From the NCBI RefSeq assembly GCF_016862215.1, contig NZ_BOMN01000111.1, positions 62,001 to 126,000 on the forward strand: a stretch of 64,000 nucleotides of DNA. Direction: 5' to 3'. The notes below the pieces were generated by a model. It had not been told where the DNA came from, did not search any database, and saw only the letters and a program-made list of their open reading frames with translations. This document shows positions 1 to 9,700 of the stretch, one piece after another (position 1 is the first letter of the stretch; each line of letters opens with the position of its first letter). The translations under genes and the position numbers were made by a program. Origin of the DNA: Winogradskya humida. GTDB lineage: Bacteria > Actinomycetota > Actinomycetes > Mycobacteriales > Micromonosporaceae.

Positions 1-153
1 TCGATCCACGTGATTATGGCGTCCGTCTTGTTCTCCACAATCGGCAAGACGATCGGAGTGCGTCCCCAGGATCTGCACCGCCGTGTGACCTGGGTCATGT
101 CACGGGTTCTTCGCCATCCGCTGGTAGGCCGCAAGGGCTGGAAGACCCGGTGC
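1..153. other. Left edge, no gene recognised
   Basis: Nothing convincing is visible here. A long open frame runs on the plus strand across this edge and into the next gene, but its composition looks like the antisense of the minus-strand gene at 154-480, so I do not call it. Confidence 0.5.
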
Positions 154-480
154 CTATCGGCCGAGGTGGCCGGACGGTGTTTCGGTGCCGAGGGCTCCCG
201 GGTGGGCGTAGATCAGCAGGTCGTTGCCGTCCGGGGCCTTCGGGGTCAGCTGGACCTTGACCCGGTGGGTGCGGCGGCGGCCGCCGCCGGCTTCGGTTTC
301 CGCGGTGACCACCCAGGCCTTGAAGCCGACTTTGGCCTTGGCGTCGGCGCGCAGCTCCACCTCGAACTCCATGTCGATCGGGCCGACCGTGAACGCGATG
401 TCCTCGCCCGCACCGCGCTGGGCCGCTTCGAGCAACTCCTCGCGGATGGCCGCGACCGCATCAGCCAGTTCGATGTCCAT
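154..480 (-). CDS. Trypco2-domain small protein (partner of trypsin/STAND system 1)
   Basis: This 108-residue protein matches my memory of trypsin-co-occurring domain 2. It has an N-terminal amphipathic helix (LADAVAAIREELLEAA), the 'GEDIAFTVGPIDMEFEVEL' strand pair, a WVV strand and a 'THRVKVQLTP' strand before a loose C-terminus. The family is known only as a companion of trypsin-like peptidases fused to STAND NTPases in predicted bacterial conflict systems. The gene lies 15 bases downstream of the large peptidase/ATPase gene on the same strand, so the two are very probably one operon. No signal peptide or membrane segment is seen, so it is probably cytoplasmic. Its exact role (substrate or regulatory adaptor) is unknown. 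Confidence 0.75.
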   Translation of the reverse strand: MDIELADAVAAIREELLEAAQRGAGEDIAFTVGPIDMEFEVELRADAKAKVGFKAWVVTAETEAGGGRRRTHRVKVQLTPKAPDGNDLLIYAHPGALGTETPSGHLGR

Positions 481-495
481 CGTTCTCCTTCGGTA

Positions 496-3400
496 TCAGC
501 CGCGCAGCTCGGTTCGCATGCGGAGCAGGGTCGCTATCGCCACCTCGGGCACGTCGTTCAAGGACCGGGTCAGCCGGAGGGCCTCGTCGGCCGAGCGTAG
601 TCCGTCCTGGCGCATCCCCAGGCCGCCGAAGATCATTGTCTGGAGCACCAGGGTTCGCAGCAGGGCTGGTCCGTCACGGGTCTGGCGGCAGATTGCTGTG
701 GCTTCGCCGATGAGCGTGCGCGCCTCTGGCAGACGGGCGGCTGCGGCGTGCAGTTTGGCCGCCGAGATCAGGATCTCTACGTGCAGGGGCAGGTTGATGA
801 CGGGTTCGGCCGCTGCCAGTTCCCGGTAGAGGGGGACCGCTTCCGCCGCGTTGTCCGCGGCCTGGTCCCTGTGTCCGGCGGTTTCCAGGAGGACGGCGAG
901 CACCAGCAGCGACTGGGCGAGGTCTTTGCGGAATGCTGCCGGGCGTTGGTCCGCCAGGACGCGGCGGATGGCGACCGCCTCCCGGATCGTTGCCAGCGCC
1001 TGCTCGCCGTGGCCGGCTTCGGACTGGTAGCGGGCGAGGTTGTTGAGCGCCATGGCGAGCAGCGGCGCGATCGCGTCGGGCCGGCCCGTACGGAGCCGGC
1101 GGTAGATCGTCGCCGACTCCTCGCCGGCCGCCAGTGCTTCGCGGAGGTGCCCAAGATGGTGCAGTTGCAGGGACAGCGTGTTCAATGACATAGCGAGATT
1201 CGGCAGGTACGCGTCCGGCTCGTCCTCGCAGAGCCGTCGGCGGATGGCGACCGCCTCCCGCACCACGACCAGGGCCTCGGCCTGCCGGTCTCGTCTGCCG
1301 AGCTGGAAGCCGAGGTTGCTCAACGCCATCGCCAGCTCGGGGAGGTGCCCGCCGGGATTTTGTTCGGCGAGAGTGCGCCGCAGGGCCACGACTTCGGTGA
1401 TGGTCGCCAGCGCCTCGTCGTGCCGGCCGACCTCGATCAGCCTGATGGCGAGGTTGTTGAGGGTCGTTGCCAGCGCCTCGTCGTCCTGCAGTCCGCGCCG
1501 GATCTGGACCGCTTCCTTCACCGCTTCGACCGAATCCATCCGGCGGCCGAGATGGCCGAGTTGCAGGGAGCGCACGCTGAGTGCGGCGGCCAGGTCACCG
1601 CGGTACTTGTCCGGCCATACGTCCGCGAGGCCCCGGATCACCGTGATCGTTTCCTCGGCGGATTCCAGGGCCTCGTCATACCGGCCCACTTCCATGAGTC
1701 GCAGGGTCAGCCGGTTCAGGCTTCCCGAGATCTCGTAGAGGTACGTCTCGGTGTCCTGCTCGGAGTCGGCCGCGGCGCGGTCCACGGCCACGAGGCGCTG
1801 GGAGGCGTCGACTGCCCATCCGGCGAGCGTGTGGGTGGACACCGGAACGTGGAAGACCAGTGCGGCGAGCTGGTCGCGGGTCACCTGCGGGTCATCGGCC
1901 ACCCGTCGCAGCGCGGTGACCAGCGGGCCGGGGCTCTCGACGCGGGTGGCGGCCCCGATGGCGGGCAGGGCGAGCCACCTGGCCTGGCGTACGCACAGCT
2001 CGGTCAGAGGTTCGTCGAGTTGCCCGTCGAACGCGGCCTGGTGTGCCGCGCGGGCGAACACGGTGAGGAGCCGGTCGCGTTGAGGTTCGGAGCTGGCGGA
2101 CAGCAGCGGGTCGACGAGCCGTTGGTCCTTGAGGAGCCGGGTGCCGGCGAAGCGTTCCGCCAGCCGGTCCGGCTGCAGAGCGCCCCATGGCCGCGCGTCG
2201 GGCGGTGGGTACAGATGCGCGAGCCAGCGGTGGACCGTCTCGAGCAGGCTCTCGGGCCGGTCGCGCAGCACCTCCAGCGATTCCAGCAGGTCCTCGGCTT
2301 CTGTGCGATTGTCGGCGCCGAGCAGGAACGTCGCGGCGAGCGTGTCCTGGAGCGACCCCTCGGGCAGCGCCGTGCGCAGGCCGAAGCCGTCCGCCGTCCG
2401 GTACCAGTGCCGTCGCTCATGGTGCAGGACACGGTCCTCGACCGGCATCGCCGTGTCCTCCCGCTGCCAGTCGACGCCGTACGCGGCGTCGAGGAGATCG
2501 GCGAGCGCGGTCATGTGCAGGGTCAACGCCGATGCGGGGCGTCCGGCGTCCACATAGGGCGGGGTGTCCGCCAGCAGCGCCGGGTCGATGTCGAGCTGGG
2601 AGGTCAGGGCGGCAGCCAGGTCGGTGAGCGCATCCTGGTACGCGTCGGCGCGCCCGGCTGCCTCGGTTTCCAGTTCCAGCAGCCGGACGACGGGCGCGTC
2701 CTCGAGGAACTCGGTGGCGTACGGGCTCTCGGACTGCAGTGTCTCCCACCAGTCACCGACCGAACGGGCCAGCAGCAGCATCCGCACCGGTGAGGTGCCG
2801 GCGTGGCGGGCGCAGGCCCGCAGCACCTCGGCGACCTGGCCGAGCTGGGACTCCGCGTAATCCACGATGACCAGCAGTGGTACGGCGACGTGCCCGATCA
2901 CCTCCAGGGCGGGCACGGGGGCGCCGGGCCGCAACCACAGCACCGCCCACCGCTGATCTCGCAGCCGCCGCCCCAGCTCATGGGCGACGCGGGTCTTGCC
3001 CTGACCACCGGGACCGTGCAGCAACCAGGCCCGGAACCCCGCCGGCCCGGCCCACGCGATCAGGTCGTCCATGAGCGTGCGCCGGCCGCGGAATCTGACC
3101 AGGTTCCGCTTGGCGATCAGCAGCGCCGCGGGGCTCCGGCCGTATCTCACCAGCTCGGCCAGGTCGTCGAGCTCGACGCCGTCGAGGGCGGGCCCGGCGG
3201 ACCCGTGCCGCCGCAGGATTGCGACGAACTCAGGGTCGTGGGCCAGTACATATCCGGGTACGGCGTCGAGGTGCGCATGCCCGCCACCGGCGAGGTCGGC
3301 AGCGATGACCCCGGTGAGCAGCCGGCCGCAGAAGAGGGCGGCACCGGAGAGCCCCGCCCACGGCGACGCGCCCCGCGGTGGATGGTCGGACAGGCTGAGC

Positions 3401-3810
3401 ACGTACCGGTCGGCGACGACGCGGTTGCCGGCGTTGATCGTGCCCGCCGGATGCCAGGTCTCCGGCGGTGACCCGGGGCGCTGTGCCCAGATCGGGAATC
3501 CCCAGGTCTCGGCGGGGATGCCGGACCGGTTGGTGACGGTGCGGCCCCAGCGCACGGCGTCGCCGTCCCACCCCGGGTCTTCCGCCCCCAGCTCGAGCAG
3601 TGCGGCGTCGTCGCGGCCGCCTGGCGTGCCCCGCCACACGACGGTCGCGGGGAGCCGGGCCGCTGCGGTGGCGGCCCGTACCTCGACCTGGGCGCCGACC
3701 TGCGGGACGACGTGGGCTGAGGTCAGGACCAGTCGGCGGGCGATGGCGTAACCCGAGCCGTGACCGGTCGGTGCGTGAACGACGACGACCCGGCCGAGCT
3801 CCATCGACAT
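496..3810 (-). CDS. Trypsin-like peptidase / STAND ATPase / TPR conflict protein
   Basis: This is a 1104-residue multidomain protein. Residues ~1-200 form a trypsin-like fold: His in LTSAHVV (~33), Asp in RDDAALLEL (~67) and Ser in WAGLSGAALF (~155). Residues ~230-500 form a STAND P-loop ATPase, with Walker A GPGGQGKTR and a hydrophobic Walker B strand ending in VDYAES. From ~640 to the end are about ten TPR-like helical repeats, several with the phrase EAVAIRR. Families of this design are inferred to sense invasion through the repeats and to fire the peptidase after NTP-driven assembly. It sits upstream of the Trypco2 gene. Start: ATG at 3810, or ATG at 3804, which has the better spacing from GAGAGG. 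No transmembrane segment is evident. Confidence 0.8.
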   Translation of the reverse strand: MSMELGRVVVVHAPTGHGSGYAIARRLVLTSAHVVPQVGAQVEVRAATAAARLPATVVWRGTPGGRDDAALLELGAEDPGWDGDAVRWGRTVTNRSGIPAETWGFPIWAQRPGSPPETWHPAGTINAGNRVVADRYVLSLSDHPPRGASPWAGLSGAALFCGRLLTGVIAADLAGGGHAHLDAVPGYVLAHDPEFVAILRRHGSAGPALDGVELDDLAELVRYGRSPAALLIAKRNLVRFRGRRTLMDDLIAWAGPAGFRAWLLHGPGGQGKTRVAHELGRRLRDQRWAVLWLRPGAPVPALEVIGHVAVPLLVIVDYAESQLGQVAEVLRACARHAGTSPVRMLLLARSVGDWWETLQSESPYATEFLEDAPVVRLLELETEAAGRADAYQDALTDLAAALTSQLDIDPALLADTPPYVDAGRPASALTLHMTALADLLDAAYGVDWQREDTAMPVEDRVLHHERRHWYRTADGFGLRTALPEGSLQDTLAATFLLGADNRTEAEDLLESLEVLRDRPESLLETVHRWLAHLYPPPDARPWGALQPDRLAERFAGTRLLKDQRLVDPLLSASSEPQRDRLLTVFARAAHQAAFDGQLDEPLTELCVRQARWLALPAIGAATRVESPGPLVTALRRVADDPQVTRDQLAALVFHVPVSTHTLAGWAVDASQRLVAVDRAAADSEQDTETYLYEISGSLNRLTLRLMEVGRYDEALESAEETITVIRGLADVWPDKYRGDLAAALSVRSLQLGHLGRRMDSVEAVKEAVQIRRGLQDDEALATTLNNLAIRLIEVGRHDEALATITEVVALRRTLAEQNPGGHLPELAMALSNLGFQLGRRDRQAEALVVVREAVAIRRRLCEDEPDAYLPNLAMSLNTLSLQLHHLGHLREALAAGEESATIYRRLRTGRPDAIAPLLAMALNNLARYQSEAGHGEQALATIREAVAIRRVLADQRPAAFRKDLAQSLLVLAVLLETAGHRDQAADNAAEAVPLYRELAAAEPVINLPLHVEILISAAKLHAAAARLPEARTLIGEATAICRQTRDGPALLRTLVLQTMIFGGLGMRQDGLRSADEALRLTRSLNDVPEVAIATLLRMRTELRG

Positions 3811-3995
3811 CCGCCTCTCGCCCTCCGAGGCTCCACATTAGCTGCCCGGGAACAGGGAGCGGCGGTCGATGATCGGGGCCCCGCACATCATGGCGACCCT
3901 GGCCGCGGCTGAGCGGGCCGAGTTCGGCTTCGTCCGGGAAGCGGCCGGGCTCAGTGACTCGACTCTGCCGGCCCGGGAGAGCGTCCGGGCCGGTG

Positions 3996-4877
3996 TCAGA
4001 GCAGGCGCAGGCGGCGGTCAGCGACGCCGACGGAGATGCGCTGGCCCCAGGCGAGTTGCAGGGCGTCGGACTCGAGGCCGTCGGCAAAGGCGACCAGGCG
4101 TTCGGACTCGCTGCTCAGCTCCAGGGTCTGGCCGGTGTGCAGCCGGCCGGCGACCTGCGTGACGCCGGTGGCGGGGGAGGGCCAGGCCTCCCGGACATAC
4201 CAGCAGAGGGCCGCCTCGGCCGGGTCCGGCATCGCCGGGGCGGTGGCCCGTTCCCGGGCTATCGACGCGCACCAGCCGGTCGCCCCGGTGCCGGTGCCCA
4301 CGATGACGCCGGACGACGACTGCCGTTCACGGTCGCCGCCGGGGCCGGTGAGCACGTAGCGAGCGGACTGATGACCGGGGTGGCCGATGTAGATCTCGTT
4401 GAGGCCGTGCAGGGTCTGGCCGTCGTCCAGGCGGGCCACGACCATGGCCCGCTCCTCACCGCCGCCGCGGGCGTGCAGCAGGCCGGGGACCGCGGCGGCG
4501 GGGTGCCGGACCAGGACGCCCGGGTTGCGGCCGGGCTCCGGGTCGACGCCGATGACGGGCTGGCCGTCGAGATATTTGGCCACGTTGGCGACCAGGCCGT
4601 CCTGGCCGACGGCGATCACCACGTCCTCGGGGGCGAACAGGAACCGGGGCAGGTCGGCGCGGTCGACGTGGCCGCGCCGCCAGTCCGCCGGGATCGCACT
4701 GCCCACCTCGGTGAGGGCGGCGGTCAGCGCGTCGTGCCGGGCGCTCACCTCGGCCAGGTCGCGGCCGCGTTCTCGCAGGAAGAAGGCGGCGGCACCGCGG
4801 GTACCGTGCCGGGCGAGCAGCTCGTCGAGCTCGCTGCGCCGCGACACGATCACCACGCGCGGGGCGAGCGTGCTCAT
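3996..4877 (-). CDS. NAD kinase-like protein
   Basis: This 293-residue protein resembles ATP/polyphosphate-NAD kinases. A Rossmann-like N-terminus is followed by VIAVGQDGLVANVAKYL, which corresponds to the family GGDGT loop but reads GQDGL. The later 'GVIVGTGTGATGW' corresponds to the family's glycine/threonine-rich NAD-binding segment. The loop change may alter phosphate-donor use, so NAD(P) binding is likelier than a standard NAD kinase. Its start overlaps the stop of the band-7 gene by four bases, so the two are co-translated. The promoter region is shared with the divergent NrtR-like gene, which supports a role in pyridine-nucleotide balance. Confidence 0.7.
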   Translation of the reverse strand: MSTLAPRVVIVSRRSELDELLARHGTRGAAAFFLRERGRDLAEVSARHDALTAALTEVGSAIPADWRRGHVDRADLPRFLFAPEDVVIAVGQDGLVANVAKYLDGQPVIGVDPEPGRNPGVLVRHPAAAVPGLLHARGGGEERAMVVARLDDGQTLHGLNEIYIGHPGHQSARYVLTGPGGDRERQSSSGVIVGTGTGATGWCASIARERATAPAMPDPAEAALCWYVREAWPSPATGVTQVAGRLHTGQTLELSSESERLVAFADGLESDALQLAWGQRISVGVADRRLRLL

Positions 4878-5896
4878 CCGAGCCGTCCGGCGAGCTTGCT
4901 GAGCAGGTCCGGGGTGATGGTCAGCTCACCGATGGCGGGAAGGTGTCCGGCGAGTTCCTTCAGGGCGAGGGCCTGGACCACCGCCGGGGGCAGATCACGG
5001 TAGGCGGCGAGGCGCGCGGCTTCCGCCTCGGCTTCGGCCAGGCCGACGAGACGGGTACCCGTGGCTCGCGCTTCGTCGCGTACCCGATCAGCATCTGCTT
5101 CTGCTGTTGCCGTGGTGCGCAACCGATCCGCGGAGGCCGCGTTGGCAACCAGCTGGGACTCGGCGTCCAGTTCGGCCCCGCGGCGGGTGTTGGCGCCGCG
5201 CTGCTCGACCAGCAGCTGCTCCCGGCGGGCGAGCTCGATCTGGCTCTGCAGCTCGTTCTCCGCGATCGTGCGCTCCTGCTCGACGGCCTGGGCCCGCCGC
5301 GCGTACGTGGCGCGGTCGGCCTCCTGCTGCACCTGCTCGCGGGTCGGCGTCTGCAGGGCGCGTTCCATGTCGGGCTCCGGACGGATCGCCACCACGCGGG
5401 CGCTGACCACGCTGACGCCGGTCTCGGTGAGCCGGGTGTCGTGGGCGAGCGCGTCCGCGACGGACTGCCGGACCGGGGCGATCCCCGTGGTCAGCGCCTC
5501 CGCGAGCGGCAGCCGGGCCAGCAGGTCCAGGGCGGGCTGCTGGGCCAGCTCGGCGAGCAGGCCGGCGACCTGGTCGAGCGGCTGCCCGCGCCAGCTGCCC
5601 CGGTAGGGGTCGATCGAGAAGTCCAGGCGGGTCGCGGCCGCGGCCGGGTCGCTCACCCGGTACGTCACCGTGGCCTGCACCGTGACGTCGGCGAAGTCCT
5701 CGGTGCGGGCGTGGAACAGCAGCGGCAGCTCCCGGTCGTCGACCGGGACCTCGGACAGCACCGCGGTCAGCGGCCGGTACCAGAAGGACAGGCCGGTCCC
5801 GGCGCGCTTCGCCTTGCCGCCGGCGGTGTAGCTGATCCAGCTGGTCGGGGTGCCGCGCAGGTGTCGCAGGTTGAACCGCCGCGTTACGTGGGCCAT
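4874..5896 (-). CDS. SPFH/band-7 domain protein
   Basis: This is a 340-residue stomatin/flotillin-type (SPFH) protein. The N-terminal half carries the beta-rich band-7 domain (YRVSDPAAAATRLDF, then VSVVSARVVAIRPEPDMERAL). The second half is a long charged coiled coil rich in Glu, Arg and Ala (about residues 180-290). No hydrophobic anchor precedes the domain, so it may bind membranes peripherally. I place the start at ATG 5896. AAGGAG lies nine bases upstream of it, whereas the GTG at 5902 would be only three bases from that site. The gene is first in a two-gene operon with the NAD kinase-like gene and is transcribed away from two NrtR-type operators. Confidence 0.85.
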   Translation of the reverse strand: MAHVTRRFNLRHLRGTPTSWISYTAGGKAKRAGTGLSFWYRPLTAVLSEVPVDDRELPLLFHARTEDFADVTVQATVTYRVSDPAAAATRLDFSIDPYRGSWRGQPLDQVAGLLAELAQQPALDLLARLPLAEALTTGIAPVRQSVADALAHDTRLTETGVSVVSARVVAIRPEPDMERALQTPTREQVQQEADRATYARRAQAVEQERTIAENELQSQIELARREQLLVEQRGANTRRGAELDAESQLVANAASADRLRTTATAEADADRVRDEARATGTRLVGLAEAEAEAARLAAYRDLPPAVVQALALKELAGHLPAIGELTITPDLLSKLAGRLG

Positions 5897-5914
5897 AGTC
5901 ACTCACTCCTTATT

Positions 5915-5929
5915 TCGTCACGATGACGA
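5915..5929. promoter_or_regulatory. Palindromic operator 1 (NrtR-type, proposed)
   Basis: A perfect inverted repeat, TCGTCA-CGA-TGACGA, lies in the 60-base gap between the divergent band-7 and NrtR-like genes, just upstream of the band-7 ribosome-binding site. It shares its half-site with the palindrome at 5948-5964, which suggests cooperative or dual binding by the adjacent regulator. Confidence 0.7.
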
Positions 5930-5947
5930 TAAACCCGCTCGGGTATT

Positions 5948-5964
5948 ATCGTCAACATGACGAT
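5948..5964. promoter_or_regulatory. Palindromic operator 2 overlapping the NrtR-like start
   Basis: ATCGTCA-ACA-TGACGAT is a perfect 7-base inverted repeat with a 3-base centre. It spans the ATG start codon of the NrtR-like gene (5957). Its half-site TCGTCA is the same as in operator 1, 33 bases away. Binding here would block autologous expression, while operator 1 would control the divergent operon. Confidence 0.75.
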
Positions 5965-6637
5965 TGCGGTGGACCTGGTGCTGCTGACCATCCGGCAGTC
6001 CCGCTTGCAGGTGCTGCTGATCCGCCGCGGCATCCCGCCGTACGAGGGACAGTGGGCGTTACCGGGTGGCTTCGTCCTGCCCGACGAGGACCTCGAGGAG
6101 GCGGCCCGGCGGGAGTTGCGCGAGGAGACCGGCCTCGACCCGGCGGCTGGGCACCTCGAACAACTCGCCACCTACGGCGCCCCGGGCCGCGACCCACGCG
6201 GCCGGGTGGTGGCCGTCGCCTACCTGGCCCTGCTGCCCGACCTCCCGATCCCGGTCGCCGGGAGCGACGCGGCCGGGGCGGCCTGGCGGCCCTGCGACGA
6301 CCTGACCCCCGGCGACCTGGCCTTCGACCACGACCGGATCCTGGCCGACGGGCTCGAGCGGGCCCGGGCCAAACTCGAATACACGCCGCTGGCAACCGCG
6401 TTCTGCCCGCCGGAGTTCACCATCGCCGACCTGCGCGAGGTCTACGAGAGGGTGTGGCGCACCACGATCGACCCCCGCAATTTCCACCGCAAGGTCACCG
6501 GAGCGGACGGCTTCGTGGAAGCGGTCGGGCGCAGCGTGGCCCGGGACCGGGGCCGCCCGGCCCAGCTGTTCCGCCGGGGGCCGGCGCGGCTGTTGCACCC
6601 GCCGCTGCTGCGCCCGCGCGACGGCGACCAGCCTTGA
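5957..6637 (+). CDS. nrtR: NrtR-like Nudix transcriptional regulator
   Basis: This 226-residue protein has an N-terminal Nudix domain followed by a winged-helix region, the NrtR layout. The Nudix box is intact: G-x5-E-x7-REL-REE-TGL between residues ~37 and 60. It may therefore still bind or hydrolyse ADP-ribose-type ligands. The C-terminal part (EFTIADLREVYERVW, then NFHRKVTG) matches the DNA-binding wing typical of NrtR. NrtR proteins repress NAD-metabolism genes, and ADP-ribose or related nucleotides release them. Here the divergent operon includes an NAD kinase-like gene, and two matching palindromes fill the intergenic gap. Confidence 0.85.
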   Translation: MTIAVDLVLLTIRQSRLQVLLIRRGIPPYEGQWALPGGFVLPDEDLEEAARRELREETGLDPAAGHLEQLATYGAPGRDPRGRVVAVAYLALLPDLPIPVAGSDAAGAAWRPCDDLTPGDLAFDHDRILADGLERARAKLEYTPLATAFCPPEFTIADLREVYERVWRTTIDPRNFHRKVTGADGFVEAVGRSVARDRGRPAQLFRRGPARLLHPPLLRPRDGDQP

Positions 6638-6644
6638 CGGACGC

Positions 6645-6667
6645 CTCCGTCGCGCATGATGACGGAG
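6645..6667. terminator. Short hairpin between convergent genes
   Basis: CTCCGTC and GACGGAG form a 7-base stem with a 9-base loop, just after the NrtR-like stop and before the convergent WD40 gene end. No T-tract follows. It is a weak, possibly bidirectional terminator. Confidence 0.4.
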
Positions 6668-6722
6668 CCGCCCGCCAAGCAGACGGATCGGCTCAGATCA
6701 GGTGCCGATGCCACCAGGTCTG

Positions 6723-9700
6723 TCACGGCGGGCACACCGGGGGCGCCGACCGGTCATCCAGATAGACCTGGGCCTGGTCGGGGTCGAGGTCATGCCCGAT
6801 GGCCGAGCAGATGTGCCGGTGAACCTCGTCCGGGCCGGGCGATGTCGTGCTCCACAGGCCGACCATGCGGCCGCCGCCGGCCAGCGTACGGCCGTCCGGG
6901 CTGAACGCCACCGATCGGACATACACGTCGCCGGAGATCAGCGTGCGTTCGCGGTCGCCGGTCCTTGTGTTCCACAGCCGGATGGTCATGTCCTCGCTGC
7001 CGCTGGCCAGCGTGCGGCCGTCCGGGCTGAACGCCACCGATCGGACCGGACCGGTGTGGCCGATGAGAGACAGCCGGGGTTCGCCGCCCGTCAGGTTCCA
7101 CACCCGGATCGTCCCGTCCGCCCCGCCGGTGGCCACGGCGTCGCCGCTGGGGCTGAACGCCACCGACTTGACCTGTCCGGAGGGATCGACGAGGTGACTG
7201 CGGGGCCGGCCGGCGGCCAGGTCCCACAGCGTCACCAGGCCGTCGTCGCCGCCGCTGGCAAGCAGTGTCTGGTCGTGGTTGAACGCGAGCGAGGTGACCG
7301 TGTCGGTGTGGCCCGACGGGATCTTCGTCGCGCGTCTGTCCGCCGTGTTCCACAGCCGGATCGAGTTGTCATAGCTTCCGCTGGCCAGCAGGGTTCCGTC
7401 ACGGTTGAACGCGAGCGCGGTGATCGAGTCCTCGTGAGCCGGCAGGATCCGGTGTCGCTGTGCTTCTACGGTGGCGGCCATGTCCCACAGATGCACCTTG
7501 TGGTCCGAGCCGCCGCTGGCCACGTGCCCGTGCGGACCGAACGCCACGGTGCTGATCGCGCCGTCCTGGTGGCCGAGAACCGTCCCGGTCGTCCCGTCCC
7601 AGAGCCGGAGCTCCCCGTCGTCGTCGCCGCTGACCAGCTGGTTGCTGTTCGGGGCGAACGCGACGGCGTCGACGAGTCCATCATGGCCGCGCAGGAGGTG
7701 ATCGTCGGCCCCGGCTGCCGTGTCCCAGAGCCGTACGGTGCCGTCGGCGCTACCGGTGACCAGGCGTTTACGCTTCGGGAGGTACGTCATGGAGGCGACC
7801 GTGTTCGTGTGGCCGAGTAGCCGCCGTTCGCCCACGGCGCCGGTCGGGTCGTGCAGCTGCAGCCGCCCGTCGCCGTCACCGACCGCCAGCGTGCTGCCGT
7901 CCGGGCTGAACGCCACGGAGGTGATGGAGTCGGGATACTGCGCGACGTCGCTGGGCGTGCCGGCCGCCACGGGCCAGATCAGCACGCGGTTGTCGTAGCT
8001 ACCGGTGGCCAGGGTGTGGCTGTCCGGGCTGAACGACAGCGAGGTGACGGAATCGGTGTGGTGTTCGAGCACGCGCCGGAGTTTGCGGGTCCGCGCGTCC
8101 CACAGGCTCACGGTGTTGTCGTCGTCGGCGCTGGCCAGCGTGTGTCCGTCCGGGCTGAACGCGACCGCGTGGACGACGTCCATACCGTGGTGGACCGTGG
8201 TGACCGTATCGGACGGCACGCTCCAGGTCAGCACGTCGCCGTCCTCGGTGCCCACCGCCAGCGTCGCGCCGTCCGGGGAGTAGGCCAGCGTGCTTACCGG
8301 GAAGGTCAGGTCGCCGGGCAACTCCCGGACTCTGCGGGTCACCAAGTCCCAGATTTGTACGGTCGTCTCGTCGCCGACTGCCAGCGCGTTGCCGTGCGGT
8401 GCGAAGGCGACCGCGGTGACCGCCCCGCCTCCGCCGGGGGACGGAAGGCTCGTTCGTGAACCATCGCGCAGGTCCCACAACTGCACCGTGCCGTGCGCCG
8501 TGCCGGCTGCCAGGATTGACTCGTCCTCGTTGGCCGCGATCGCGTGGACGCTTCCACCCCCGCTCTCGAAGGTGTGTGCCAGCGCCGCGGTGGCCGCGTA
8601 GGCGTCGTTGAGGCGCGCCGCAGCCTCCGGCGTCCTGCTCATCCGGTAGGCGTGCACGGCGAGCAGGGCACTGAGGTCGGGATTTCCCGTGGCGTTCGCC
8701 TCCGACTGGACGGCGGCCTGCCGGGACTGGGCGGCCTGCCGGAGCTGGCCGGCCTTGTTCGACTGGTAGGAGGCGAACACGGCGGCGGAGACCGTGAGCA
8801 CCAGCAGCATCACCATCGCGATCATGACGGTACGGACGCGGCGTGCTCTGGCGGTGGCGGCCCGCTCGCTCGCACCCAGGAACGCGGCGACCGCGCCGGG
8901 TAGCCGGCTCTGGCGTGACCAGCTCAATCCCTCGGCGAGCTCGACGCCGGCCAGCAGGTCCGCGCGGTTCGTCGTGCCGGTCCAGTGCTGCCGCTGCTCC
9001 TCGGCACGGCGCAGCCAGTCATGGAAGCGGTAGTCCTCGGCGATCCAGTCGCGCAGCGTGACCCAGTGGCGGATCAGCGAATCGTGGATCAGCTCCGCGA
9101 TCGGGGGCGCCTCCGGGGCGCCGGCCCTGGCGTGGGTGACGATCAGCGGCGTGGGGGTGGTCAGTGCCCGTACCACCGCCTCGAAGGCGTCGTCGTCGCC
9201 GACGAGGTCACGCAGCTGGTCGAGGGGCACCTGGCGCCGGGCCGACGGGGTGTGCTGGTGGAGGTCCGCGGGGCGGACGAGCGCGGTCAGCACCTGCCGG
9301 GCGATCGGCTGCAAGGCCGGGTCGAGGGCGGCGATGCTGTGGTCGCAGCGGGCGGTGAGGCTTCCGGCCAGCTGGCCGATGCGCTGGTAGCCGTCGTGCG
9401 TGAGCCGTCCGTCCGCGCGGCGTTCCCAGAGCTGCAGCATGGCGAGCTCGAGCACCGGCAGCGCGGTGACCGGCACGGAACCGTCGCCGGCGGCCTCGAG
9501 GTCGGCGAGGATCCGGGCGACGAGGCCCGGCTCGAACCGCAGGCCGACCGTGGCAGCGGGCCGTTCGACGATGTCGGTGGCCTCGCCACGGGTCAGCACC
9601 GCGGGGATGTTCACGACCCCCGGGGTCAGGGCGTGCAGCAGCGTCGGCGCCGCGGCGGCGAACCGCGGATAGAAGTCGTCCCGCATGATCAGCAGGAGGG

